In this document: one piece after another, positions 49,257 to 60,509 of the stretch
Layout of the letters: every line of letters starts with the position of its first letter
How positions within the stretch are numbered: the stretch's first letter is position 1
Position numbers and translations under genes: made by a program
Notes under the pieces: model-generated
The model's input: only the letters and a program-made list of their open reading frames with translations
Told to the model about the DNA's origin: nothing
The model's database searches: none
Assembly: GCA_019914945.1 (NCBI GenBank)
Contig: CM034099.1
Coordinates: 16,518,704 to 16,582,703, forward strand
Source: Typha latifolia
Lineage: Eukaryota; Streptophyta; Magnoliopsida; Poales; Typhaceae
DNA: 64,000 nt
Direction: 5' to 3'

Positions 49257-49870
49257 GTTCGAGACATTCTGATACATTAAAGCTAAAAGGACTAGAAGTT
49301 GTAGAAGAACCAAATGGTGATGAATAGTACGCCAGAGCTTTTGTGGTGAGCTCTTCGAATAAGAGTTTTTGGAGGAGTTAGGCAGCAGGACATGAGGCAC
49401 TCTAGATGTGGTACAATCCTAAATCAGGGAACTGTTGAGTGATTTAGTTTTTCTCCTCTTCACTCTGTAGTTAGTGAGCAGCAATTTTGTACAAAGAAGG
49501 CAGCAATGTAATAAAAAGAGTATAAATAAGATTTATATTTCCTGTTCATTGGTATATATTTGACGCCAGATTCTCTATAAACCAAAATAAATATTATAAC
49601 CAAATAGATGAATTACAAATTTATTTATTTATATAGGTGACTTTCAGAGATAATAACTAGAATTCAATAAAAATTGCTAACTTGATGAAGGATATTTACT
49701 AGCCTTAGCAAGTTATAGAATCATTACAGAAATCGCTTAATTCATTTAGCAATTTATATAATACTAATATTTTCCTATCTATGCGTATCAAAAATCCATC
49801 ACTAATAAAGCAATTTATATAATGCTAATATTTTCCTATCTACTTATTTTCAAAATTATAAAATTTGTGG
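49257..49870. other. SULTR3 3' flank
   Basis: The 3' untranslated region runs to roughly 49.55 kb, with AATAAAAAG near 49510 as a possible poly-A signal. AT-rich DNA follows, containing a short direct repeat (ATTTATATAAT(A/G)CTAATATTTT) near 49750 and 49811. No gene was seen. Confidence 0.5.
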
Positions 49871-50146
49871 ATAATTTTATTTTTACCCCACTAAACTATC
49901 TCCCTTTACCACAATGACTCCCTAAGTTTTTTTTTAACACATAATGACGCATAAACTATTAAAAATATCTTATTTAATCCCTTCCGGAAGAGTTTTGTTA
50001 CCTACGATGAGAATACTCTTAGATAGTTCCAATGCTAGCAACTCTCCAATTGGTACTGCTGCTCCAATAAAAAGTATGGCTTCCCAACGATACGAAAGAA
50101 GGAATGTTAGTACAATGCACCAATTAGAATAGTGAGTCACTGCTGA

Positions 50147-50745
50147 GAGCTCATCAGATCAGAATGGAGTCGAGGATGATCTCCACATTGCTAAGGTGAC
50201 CAGTGAGCACGACGAGGACCATCATGTACCGGATCTCAAGGCAAAGCATAATAACCGAAGCAAACGACAACTTAGCAAAAGGCCGAAGCTCATTGAACGC
50301 AGACCAGGATAGCCCTATCTACCCACCCTTGCACTTGCCCACGACATATACTATCTGAGACAAAACCACCAACCACGCCGAGAAGTTGAAGGCCACCGCC
50401 GTGCTAAGCAACTCCCAGTTGAAGACAAAGATGAAGAGGGCCGACGGTATGTCATGAATTATGAGCACCGCAAAGGCAATCCAAGTAATATCCATAACCT
50501 TGCTCTGTGCCCGTAGAAACTTCTGAGTAGAGAATTTGGTTACCGATGCAAATATCTAAAGAATGATGCTGATAGTGAATTTGCTGGCTTTGACGGCGAT
50601 AGCTTCATCTTGGCCTAAAAGCCTCAAGAGAGGAATGGCACATACGAAGAGTGGACATAGAAGGAATCTAGAGACGATGAGGATGACCCATGAATGTTGC
50701 ATGTACCTGACTGACTTCAAATACTTGCCCACATAGTAACTAGGA
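50147..50745 (-). pseudogene. MATE transporter (DETOXIFICATION-type) pseudogene fragment
   Basis: The minus-strand frame reads continuously for about 195 codons with two in-frame TAG stops (after ...KFTISIIL and after ...VGKCKGG). It is recognisable as the middle of a plant MATE efflux carrier: YVGKYLKSVRYMQHSWV, PLLRLLGQDEAIAVKAS, QKFLRAQSKVMDITWIAFA, NWELLSTAVAFNFSAW, LSWSAFNELRPFAKLSFASV, IMLCLEIRYMMVLVVLTGHL. This corresponds roughly to the third to seventh membrane helices. No frameshift was found. Intact family members are about 480-550 aa, so both ends are missing. A short upstream frame (around 50900, LCKEMCQFSRIS) might be a displaced N-terminal piece. Confidence 0.8.
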
Positions 50746-51517
50746 AAAAAGGAAGAAGACAGACAAAGAGATATAGATAGAGATAAATATGAGTCAGTGT
50801 GTATGATGAGGTGGCCGAGCTCCCTTCAATCCACCAATCCCAAACCTCCTCCACAACCGTTGCCCCCATACCAGAGTACGATAAGGTGGCCGAGCTAATG
50901 CGGGAGAACTGGCACATCTCCTTGCATAGCATGGGAGCGTCCCAGCGCTGCCTATGAGGGCACCTCGGAGGCGGTCGTGCACTAGGCCACGCCATCGCCG
51001 CTTAGGTATGGGGGACACCCTGTTTTGTGTAGGGTTGCCAAAGCATCGACCAATGGAAAGAAGAGGAGAAGGGAGGAGAAGCTGGTGTGCACGAGCTAGG
51101 GGAGTGCAGTGCCCAAGATGGGGGAGAGCTCGCTCGTCACCTTCGACATATTAGCGAGGAAGTGGGCTTCACCACTACTAGCACCAACAATTCGGCCTCC
51201 TCGTCTCCCTGGTATGACGAGGACGATGACGGAGAACATGAGTTTCAGTGTTGGCCAAGACACTATTTGCCACAATCTGCGACCCTATGAGAGAAAAGGA
51301 TATGTCGAGGAGGCAGAGTGGAGTGGAACGAGAAAGGGGGATTGGGGGCACAAGGGCAACAAAAATATTTAAAAAAATAAAATATTTAATATTAGCTAAG
51401 CTACTTAACTATCCCACTATTATAAGTAGTGAAAAATTTTAGTTAATTCACCAATTACATCAATGGCGTCAAGGGGGTCAAATATTTTTGATAGTTTATG
51501 AGGGTTATAGTATACTA

Positions 51518-52466
51518 GGGTTGTAAACGAGCGAGCTGGGCCCAGCTCAACTTAACTCAAGAGATAGATTTTTCTACCTCAAGCTTGGCTCGACTCGCCT
51601 CCAACTCGATTAAGCTCGAACTCGACTCAACAGCTCGTAAGCAATCCACATGATGCAACTCGAGTCAAACACTGTCATCGACCCGCAGTGATCTGTATTG
51701 AAGACAATGATCAGGAATCGCTTGTAGCTATCGGAGCAGCTTCGCCGCTCCCCATCGATGGCCTCTACATCTTTACCAAGTCTGAGCTCAAGTAGGCAAC
51801 TAACATCTATGATTAGCGCCTCACCTTAGGACAAGGCAGCGCCAACGAGGTCTATTTAGGGAAGCTCCCTAGCGGCCAGCATGTGGCAATCAAGCGCGTC
51901 TACTGTGAAAATAAGATCGTCGAGTTTTATAGCGAGGTGGAGATCCTTGCCAAGCTTCGACATTGGAGCCTCACAATCATTGTCGATTATTGAACCCTCA
52001 CTAACGCGAATCCTCTCCACAGCGAGAAATCCTTCTAAGAAGCTTCTCACCCCGACTAGCTCCCGATTACACAACGATGACGAGAAATTCACCCTAGCTT
52101 CACATGTCACCTCCCCGATCCTAGTTATGCAGCGACAACGAGAATTTCGCCCTAAGCTTCACATGCCCATCATCACCTCCGCAGCACTATCAGGAGCAAC
52201 TTAACTGCATCATCGATGAAGCTTGGAGATTCATAGCAAATGTCAGTTTTCAAGACCCAACGACGACGTCGTGCGACGCAAACTTGACATCCTAGATCGG
52301 GACAGAGTTCAGGCAAAGACAAATGGGAGCTTGAAGATAGAAATAAGTTTTGGTGGTGAAGATGGATTTTAGCTAAGAGTGTGTAGGAAGGAGTATTAAA
52401 GAGGCTAGAATTTTTATTTATATACACATCATAATATCCGTTGATCTAAGATCCAACGATTCTAAA

Positions 52467-52508
<42 letters not shown>

Positions 52509-52720
52509 GAGCCTAATCAAGAGGAACTTAAAGAAGCCGATGCTAGCTCAGCTCAGAGTGTACCTCAATACTGAAGCTCATTGTGGCTCATTGTGGCAAA
52601 TGGTGTCGTTCCCAAGCTCATTTGGAGCTTAAAAAAATCAGTTTGGCTTGGCTCATTTAGAGCTCGAGCCAAGCTCTAAACGAGCTGAGCCCAAAAAATT
52701 AGGGGCTTTTCTGACAGCCC
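51518..52720. mobile_element. GAGCTC-rich transposon carrying a kinase fragment (family B, copy 2)
   Basis: TATAGTATA occurs at 51506-51514 and exactly again at 52721-52729. Next to it, allowing three extra bases on the left, the ends begin GGGTTGTAAACGAGC and, complemented on the right, GGGCTGTCAGAAAAGC. Both subterminal regions are dense in CAGCTC, GCTCGAG and AAGCTTGG-type motifs. The interior is GC-rich and encodes part of a receptor-like kinase. The insertion splits the right arm of the element at 49871-52792, so it came later. An (AT)n tract lies at 52469-52504. Confidence 0.75.
51738..51994 (+). pseudogene. Receptor-like protein kinase N-lobe fragment
   Basis: One plus-strand frame reads GLYIFTKSELK-stop-ATNIYD-stop, then RLTLGQGSANEVYLGKL, PSGQHVAIKRVY and EFYSEVEILAKLRHWSLT. 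That is the entry to a plant receptor-like kinase domain: the F(T/S)...EL..AT..F pattern, the glycine loop (GQGSANEVY; the last Gly of GxGxxG is replaced by N), the VAIK lysine, and the helix C glutamate in the EVEIL segment. It then stops in VDY. Two stops and loss of everything after the N-lobe make it non-functional. It lies inside a transposon, which probably captured it. Confidence 0.8.
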
Positions 52721-52792
52721 TATAGTATAAAAAAGTTTAAAGAGTCGTTACGAGAAAAAATAGATAATTCAGAAGGTGAGAAAAAGATTATT

Positions 52793-53166
52793 AAGACCAA
52801 AACTCAGATAAATAAATTCATAACTCAGTGGGTGTAGTTTGGTGTGCAGATTAAAACCTGTCAAAAACTTCCAAAATATATAGCAACGTGCAAATAGAAA
52901 TCAAAATAATTCCGGACCAATTAACTCCTCAAGTAGTAACAATCAACCTGGAAGGCACCACATCAATCACAGTTCACTGTAATCCCCGTCCAAGCAAAAA
53001 AACCGAGGCTTTAAGAACTATGTATATTTCCTTCCCATAAAATCCCTTTCCAATCACATTCCAGAGGAACACAAGTACAAAGTAGGTATCCATAAATATT
53101 CTAAACATCCTACCATCTTTTGGAGAAAATCCTTCATAATTGATGAGGGAATTTACAACATGGTAA
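52793..53166. other. Intergenic and HSP70 3' flank
   Basis: This short stretch separates the transposon from the HSP70 stop codon and probably holds that gene's 3' untranslated region. Nothing else was seen. Confidence 0.45.
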
Positions 53167-54895
53167 CTATGAAACGTGAGGGTCTGCAATGTTATTACTG
53201 TGCTGTGCCTCTCCCGCTCCCTCTGACTTGTCTGTGTCCATTGGCTCACCTGCTGGTGTCTGATCACTCTGCTCGGTTGCTTGAGGTGATGGTGTTTGTG
53301 TGTCAGTCGGAGTTGGCTTCTGTGGAGGCCTTGGCTTGGTCATTATTGACCTGCAAAACCTGTTGAAGCAAATGTCGCAGCTATAATATATAGAATCCAC
53401 TTCTAATTGCTTTTCTTTACACTTAGTACATTATGAATACAATTGAAAAGGCACTGTTAAGTAACAGACGTTATATATATCACTGGTGTGATTATGGCTA
53501 ATTATAATCGATCATGTTGTTACCTGTCGAGTGTTTCAGCTTTCCTCTTCACATCTGCAGATGGAAGAATTGGAGTGGCACTCTTGGGCAGGGCATCTTG
53601 CTGCTGCTTTTTCTCTCCCAACCATGCTTCTGCTTCCATGCACTCACGAATGACCTGTTACATCAACAGTTCAGTAGATCAATAGGATAGGATACATTCA
53701 TACAAATTTTGTTATCCAAAATCTGAACACTAGCAAATTTCATCTCAAGAAGCATATATACATAGAAACATGCATATTTCCACGCACATGTGGATGAATA
53801 TCAAAGAAAAAGGTATTCTTGATTTATAGTGACAACTGGGTCCGTCTTTATCATCCAAGTATCTAACACGTTTACCTATCTGATTAAATGCACAAAGAAG
53901 GAAATCTGATGAACACAGAAAAAGGAAGAAGAGGTGCATGGTTGATATGCAGTTGAACGCAATACCTTCTGTTTTTCTGCTAGGTCTATGTGGTCAAATT
54001 TGGGATCTTTGGATGAGGCTGCATCCCTGAAACTATTAATGCAACATGAAAGACGGTCTATCAATGAACCTCTTTCCATCCAATCCGTATAGCGTTCTTC
54101 GATAGGGTCACCTTGCTGCATTCAAGCAGTCTTATCAGCCATCACCATTACATAGAGCAACACCATATGAAATAGAATATATACAAAATTCTACCTTTTT
54201 GAGCTCCTCAAGCTTGGAAACATAAACACCCTTCGTTTCATCCTCACCATCTTCATAAAGCCAATTCTCAACCTCCTGAAGCTTCCCTATGAGCTCTTCC
54301 TTCTCCGAAGGCGTTGCAAATTCCTTGTACTTGTCATAAAGCTAAATACAGGAATATGATAAATAAATCAGATAAATTTTATTACTCAAAGCTAATTACA
54401 AACATAAAGGACTAACCAAACAGCACCTTGTTTCGCATGTCATAAACATATGCCTCCACAGCATTCTTCTTGTCCTTTGTTTCTTCCATTACTCTATCTT
54501 GTAGAGCCATTTCAAACTCTTTCTCCACAGCTTTCTGCAGATCTCCAGCAACCATTCCACCATAGATCAATTCAGAAACAGGCACATTTGTTTTCTTTAT
54601 CTTCCTTTTAGAAGCCTTAACCTGCAGGCAAATGTAAACTTATAAGTAGCCATGCTGATAACAAATTTACATGAGAAGACAATTGAGAAGAGAGATTAAT
54701 GAAGACAAATAAATATATGCAGACATTATCCCAATAAAGCATTTGAATATATGAGTACCAAGTAGATAAAAGGTAAAAGTGCATGGATTAATACTTAAGT
54801 AGCCATTAAGTACTCCCCGGGATTCAGAAAAAAAATCACCCTCAGGAGTGGGTTATTTCTCTCCAATATGTATACATACATACATAAACACATAC

Positions 54896-54946
<51 letters not shown>

Positions 54947-57900
54947 GCAGAATTTGGAAGGTCAAGTGGAAGCATGCAATTCAAGCCATTGCACTAACCG
55001 CAATCAGCAAGTAACAATAAAAATCTGATTCTTCTGAATTATAATAGCATTGATTAAAACCAATCCAGCTGGCAAACTCCCATTGACACAGTTTAGTTTC
55101 ATAAAACCAGGAGACAGATATGCTTTAACAAGTACTGAGCATGGCACAAAGATGAAATTGAAGTGCACAAAAAACCATTCATTTGGAGATGTAAGTGAAT
55201 GCTAACTGCAAACAGATGATTTGTTTAAAAGCGGCCTTTCATCACGGCAATAGTTATGTTTAGAATGGACTTAAGACTAGTGCAATTTCATGGTTCAAGA
55301 CTTCAAGTGCATGCAAGTAGACAAACACCCACACAACTAGGAACAAACAAAAATAAAATTCCAATTGAGGACTCAAAATTTTCAAAATGTGCACAAAAAC
55401 AGCATATGCCAGAATGATGAAACAAACCATTGACAATGGACACACCTTGGCATCAGTCTCCATCTGCACTGTCTTTTCTTCAGAATCTAGTGCACCCATT
55501 TCGCCCTCTACACCAGTATTTTCTGCTGCACCTTTAGCTTCCTGCATATTTATGTCAGTTTCAGTTGTAGATAAGCCATTTGATGCTTCATCAGTATCCA
55601 TTTTTGCAGCCTCCTTTGGTAGCTCATTTGCAGCTGACACAGGAACTTCACCTTCTTCTTCCAACATCTGTAGAGCACCAAAAAGTTAAAATATCCAGAA
55701 GATAAGCATTATGGACTAATAATTTTCTCAGTAATCCTTCTTCGATGCTTACAGTTGCTGATTCAATAGAAACAATCCCATGGAGATTTAACCGGACTTT
55801 GAGTTTCAGTTTAGCCCTTTCTCTTTCGCTGGATTGAAATGGACCAATCTGTCAAATGGTATTTTGAGAAGATCATTAGCAGATCAGAGCGGCAAATTAC
55901 CAACAATAGTTTAATGCCAACAATAATAAGAAATGGAATATTTTGGTTCCCTACCGTGTATGTGCTAATCTTTGCTGGAATTTGCGGGTCATCGACATCA
56001 GCATACACAATGTCGACAGTGAAAGTACTAGACCTATAGAATGTCAGAGCTTTCACACTGGGAATTGGATTTCTTTTGGGAAATACAACTGTGCTCTGCT
56101 GGTTTTCTATTGTTCCATTCTTGGAATCAGGAGCAGATCCTTTCCATGACAAGGCAATTGAAAAAGGGAAGCTCTCATGAACCTATAACATGGAGAAATA
56201 TCACATTGACATGAGAAACAGGCAGCACTTTAGAGAACATGCTGTTTTTATTATCTTTAAAGTACACAAGAACAGAAAGAATATTTGTAGCTCTAAATGA
56301 AGATAGCAAGAAAAGTGTTGTATTATCTTTGTGTGGAACACACTTGAAAGACAAGTACCTATATATGTTCTTTAAATATTTAGGCCCATCTTACAAGCTT
56401 CAAATATAACATTGTTCAAGAAAAGAGCCGATCTAGAAAATGAAACAAGTACCAAAGTTGATATCTACACAGAGCAAGCCCAGCTCATATTACCTAAAAC
56501 AACACACATATCCTCGCTTTATTCTTCCCACCTCTCCAACTGCACTTCCCTGTAGGGGTATTATGTCCTTTTGTGAATTTGCTAGAACTGCCAATTGAGA
56601 CCTCATTAATGCTGATATCAGAAGGTCAAGTCCACCTAGATAACTGCATAACTGTCGTGTTCCTAATTTCCTAGCTAAGTCCAAATAGTAAGAGTACATT
56701 GTCGTGCTCCTAATTTCCTCATAAATCCAAATTTAAAACAAAGTGCAAAACAGATATGCCGGCCGGCAGGATACGGCACTTTGCATACCGAATTATGAAT
56801 ATAACAGAACATACAACCAATATTGCATTAGCATATTTATTATCGTACAACTATACAAGAAAAGCAGCTACTTGCCTACTTCATTCCCACAGCCTTGTTC
56901 GCTAATCAACTTATCCTCTTACATGCTAGAGTCATCAAAGATATCATCAGAGGCGCATTATTATTTCCAGACACTTAACAACCTCGAGCTATATCATTAA
57001 GCTGAAATGAGAACAAACAAATAGTACATAAAGGTAGAAGGTAAATGACAAAAATAGAACATTAGGTATCAGCAACCATTATATATGCATTCAACAGGGG
57101 AGACAAAAGAAAATTCACAGAATCAACTGAGATTAAAAATGCAATCGCAAGTACCTGAAACTCCCGCACTTTGAATGTTGGGCTAAGGATAGCGCACTGA
57201 AGGGCACAACCCCGGGCGACGCACTCGCTTGCATTCATTGTACGTCTGGGTTCTTTCTTGAAGAAACTTGCAAGTATCCTATTAATTGCTGGAACACGAG
57301 ACCCTGATCCAACAACTTCGACAGCATGAATATTCTCCACACTCAACCCCGCATCTACAAGTGCGTTCTCCAATGGCCTCACAACACGCTTCAATATAGG
57401 TTCGCTGATCTTCTCAAACTCTTCCCTCTTAATAAACCCTTTCGCATCCTTCTCCTCCATTAAGCATTCTATATTCAACGGTGCCTCCGGATTCGCACTA
57501 AGAACCTTCTTTAGCTTCTCACATGCTGCCCGAAGTCTGAGGCAAGCCCGGGCGTTCTGATACACATCGATCTTATACTCGTCCTTGAACTTGGCTGAGA
57601 AATGCTTGAAGAGGACCTCATCGAAATCTCTCCCGCCGAGAGACCGGTCATAGGCATGGGAAAGAATTTTCAACTGACCCTTCTTGAACCCAGCAATGCT
57701 AACTTGCATGCTCGCATGGCCGACATCGACAAAAGCCACATTCAACTGACCATTCTCTGGAAGGTCAGTCTTGTAGATGCCATATGCCAGAGCTGTTGCT
57801 GTGGTCTCATGGAACAGTCTGAGAGGATGTAATCCTGCAATGGTTGCAGCATCCATGACTGCCCTCCTTTGGAGATCGGTGAAATATACCGGGACGCCAA

Positions 57901-58324
57901 TGCAGCAATCGACGACCGCCACATTGAGATTCTTCTCGGCGATGCTTTTCAAATTCGCGAGGACCATGGCGAGGACTTGGGTGGGGGTAAAGGTCCTCTT
58001 CTCGCCAAGGTAATCCGCATGGAGCAAAGGGAATCCATCGGGCCCCTCGGTGACCTTGAACGGAAGAGATTGAAGGTCGCGCTGGAGCTCAGGATCGGAG
58101 AATTTCCGACCGAGCAATCGCTTAATCTGGGAGATGGCGTTCTTCGGGTTCATCATGGAGGACGCAGCGCCCGCGGCTCCGATGAATCGCTGCTTGTCGC
58201 CGAAGCACACCACGGCGGGTGTCTCGCGCTTGGATTCTTCGTTGAGTACCACATCGATACCCCGTTGCCGCGCCACGGCAACAATGCAATTCTCATTTCC
58301 AACATCAAATCCAACAACGCTCAT
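53167..58324 (-). CDS. HSP70-15: HSP70-14/15-like chaperone (HSP110 class)
   Basis: A large HSP70 relative that acts as a nucleotide-exchange factor and holdase for cytosolic HSP70. Exons on the minus strand: 58324-57155, 56182-55955, 55848-55753, 55667-55446, 54621-54427, 54341-54195, 54115-53966, 53654-53524, 53359-53167; they join to 843 aa, the expected size (canonical HSP70s are about 650). The first exon holds almost the whole ATPase domain: phosphate-1 motif FDVGNENCIVAVA, the diverged phosphate-2 motif FVDVGHASMQVS and the adenosine motif VVGSGSRVPAINRIL. The substrate domain is interrupted by a long acidic insert (EEEGEVPV ... KMDTDEASNG), then KASKRKIKKTNVPV and a helical lid. The C-terminus is proline/threonine/glutamate-rich with PMDTDKSEG and no EEVD tail, as is usual for this class. 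Exon 9 has two acceptors nine bases apart. Family certain; 14 and 15 cannot be separated. Confidence 0.95.
54900..54943. repeat. (AT)n microsatellite in HSP70 intron 4
   Basis: An AT tract of about 43 bp, preceded by a short TACA-repeat patch (near 54870-54890). Confidence 0.85.
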
Positions 58325-58570
58325 CTCTCCGACTATAAATTACACGAGTCGACCTGAAACGAGAAACAAACACCCACAATCATGTCGAATTCTTGCAACA
58401 GAGAAGCAAACAAGAATCTACAACGTATCAAATAACATATATAGTTCAAATGGAAACCATAGAACATTGTCGACCTGTGGATCGATCGAAACAACTTCGT
58501 ATTAGAGATGGAAAAAACAAAAAGCCGGGAATTCAACCTCGCATCACACAGGTGGGTGTGATTATATACT

Positions 58571-58573
<3 letters not shown>
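58325..58573 (-). other. HSP70 5' leader with probable intron
   Basis: On the minus strand TTTGTTTCTCGTTTCAG ends at 58354, 30 bp upstream of the ATG. It is a strong polypyrimidine tract and acceptor. A good donor, GTAAGT, lies at 58573-58568. Together they suggest an intron of about 220 bp in the 5' untranslated region. The donor choice is provisional because it adjoins an (AT)n tract (58574-58611). Confidence 0.45.
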
Positions 58574-58615
<42 letters not shown>

Positions 58616-58632
58616 AATGTCTGACAGCCTTT

Positions 58633-58900
58633 TTCTAGAACCCTCTATAAATCCTAGAGCTTGGAAGAGTTCGCATAAAGATTGGCGAAACTTCTTTCCA
58701 GCGAATCAGAGCCGTCGATTCGATGCCGATCGCGGAAATCTTGGATTGTAGTTCACGGGCGGTGGGGATGTTGGAAAGGAAAAATATAATAAATATTATT
58801 CTTCGTGAGTAGTTGGTGGAGGAGTCTAGAGAGAACCGGGGAGTTCTCTCTCGACTCTGGAGTCTGGAGGCGGGGGCAAGGAATAATTCGAGAAGGATCT
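58633..58900 (-). promoter_or_regulatory. Heat-shock-element-like cluster upstream of HSP70
   Basis: Three inverted nTTC/GAAn pairs with the correct two-base spacing occur here: TTCTAGAA (58633-58640), GAAACTTC (58687-58694) and TTCGAGAA (58887-58894). The last is followed in register by GGATC, close to a third unit. Heat-shock factors bind arrays of such units in either orientation. The first may lie within the transcribed leader. Each pair alone could occur by chance, so the call rests on the cluster and on the gene's identity. Confidence 0.35.
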
Positions 58901-58959
58901 CTGGCTTTAGTATTTTATTTTTTATTTTAATAAATGGAAAGAGTTGTATTTAGTTAACG

Positions 58960-60440
58960 GCCTATGTATGCCTCTCTTATTATATTAGCCATTTCTCCGA
59001 TTTATATTTAACCTTCAAACTCATAAACAATAATAATAATATAAAAATTTTATATTATTATATTTTTTAATATTTTTATCGAGTTATAATTATTAGATAT
59101 TTCGGTCAAAAAGTCAATGGCGCTCGTGATTTTTGACTTTAGAAATTATTGCCGCTCTCGAAATTTTATTTTATATTACTAAGCCAATTTAAATATATAT
59201 TTATTTAATAAAAGTAATGCTATTTAAGTTATTGTCATCTCGGCGATATAAAATAAAGGTTTAAAAATTAATTTTATTCAGAAATATAGAAAAATTAAAT
59301 ATATCTAACTTATAATAAAATTGCTTGGGAATGTCAAGGATTTTATAGAAATACAAAAGAATAAACTTAGAATTTAGAAAGAATAGTGACATAGCTCAAG
59401 AGGGATGACTCGTTGGGCTTTCTTTATAAGTAGGCTGTAGGCCTAGGCCTAGGCCTACTAATATAAAAATTGAATCCATATATATAGAAATATTAAATAA
59501 ATATAATAGTAGTAAGGAGGTTATATTTGAAACTCGGGATTATTTATAGTATATAAAAATTAGAGTAATTAAAAGTTTCTAGTTAAACAATTTAAGTACC
59601 TGATTACATAACTATTGTCTTATATAAGATCCGAAACTAAGCAAATTGGATTCGATGGATTCATTATATGGATTGAAAAATTGAGACCTGACTTCGAATT
59701 AGTAACATTTGGAGCGGATTTAATTTCTAGATTTCGTTACACTCCTAGAAGAAGAGTTAATTATATTTTTTTATTTAATTTTTTTGTAAAAAAAAAAGAG
59801 TGAGAATTTAAAAAAAATCTAGCCGAGACAATGACTCCACCTGCTTCTATATCACTGCTTCGCTCCCAATGATACTAGGCTAATCCAATACCACAAACTC
59901 GATAGCTAAAGTAAAAGTGTTCTTAGTCTATTTCGTGCAGGTCGATTTGGGCATACCATTTGGATGCTTATATTTACTTTTTGGTCAAAATTAGAATTAT
60001 ATAATGCGTGCATAAAAAAAAAATGCTCGAATCTATTCAAATGGGTCAGCCACTCAGCCCGTGCAGAATCCCTGCCCCTCCTTGTTTAGAGGAGACAAGC
60101 CAAGGAGGTTGCATAAAAATTAATCATGTAGCGAGGCAAATTATTATGTATATAGAAAAAGTAGTGTTGCAAATATTCTACAGATTATATAGGCATAAAT
60201 AAGATACGATTTGAACAGTCGCTAAACAAATTGGTGGTCTAAATCAGTACAAAGATGATAGGATTCGGTAAGAAAATTAGGAAAGATTAGGATGAATCAA
60301 TTTCGGAATTCTAATGCCAAATGTCTATACTTACCTTATTTTATTTTATTTTATTTTTCATACAGAGATGAGACCAGAATCTATGTTGACATAATTGAGC
60401 TTGGATTTTTGAGGAGAAAAGAAAAGAAAAGAAAAGAAAA
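58960..60440. other. AT-rich intergenic DNA
   Basis: No gene is supported. Visible structure is limited to a direct run GGCCTAGGCCTAGGCCTA (about 59440-59457), A/T runs and an (AAAAG)n tract at 60416-60441 just downstream of the next gene. A frame at 59615-59803 has no recognisable similarity. Confidence 0.5.
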
Positions 60441-60509
60441 GAACTAAGTCTCGTTAGCTTTGGCGTTTTCTTGATCACATCCTACTGCCAATTGCTCTCC
60501 GTCCATCAC

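Larger units (their letters stand above)
49871..52792. mobile_element. Gene-capturing inverted-repeat transposon (family C)
   Basis: The left arm (49871-49985: TAATTTTATTTTTACCCC, AACTATCTCCC, ATGACTCCCTAAG, CATAAACTATTAAAAATAT, CCCTT) is matched by the complement of the right arm (TAATCTTTTTCTCACC, AATTATCTATT, ACGACTCTTTAAA, CATAAACTATCAAAAATAT, CCCCTT). The right arm is split: 51466-51514 and 52721-52792, with another transposon in between. Without that insert the element is about 1.7 kb. It encloses a MATE pseudogene at 50147-50745 plus GC-rich DNA to about 51350. Long terminal repeats around a cellular gene fragment fit a Pack-MULE-like element. The outer target duplication was not identified and the ends are good to about 10 bp. 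Confidence 0.65.

Noticed and set aside
51881..52204. 107-codon frame overlapping the kinase fragment
   Set aside because: It is in a different frame from the recognisable kinase motifs and has no similarity of its own.
57869..58357. 162-codon plus-strand open frame opposite HSP70 exon 1
   Set aside because: It is a shadow of the long, GC-rich ATPase exon; its translation is unlike any family, while the minus strand is an unmistakable HSP70.
59440..59457. GGCCTAGGCCTAGGCCTA, a possible telomere-like or regulatory array
   Set aside because: Only three units of six bases; plant telomere repeat is TTTAGGG, so this is simple slippage.
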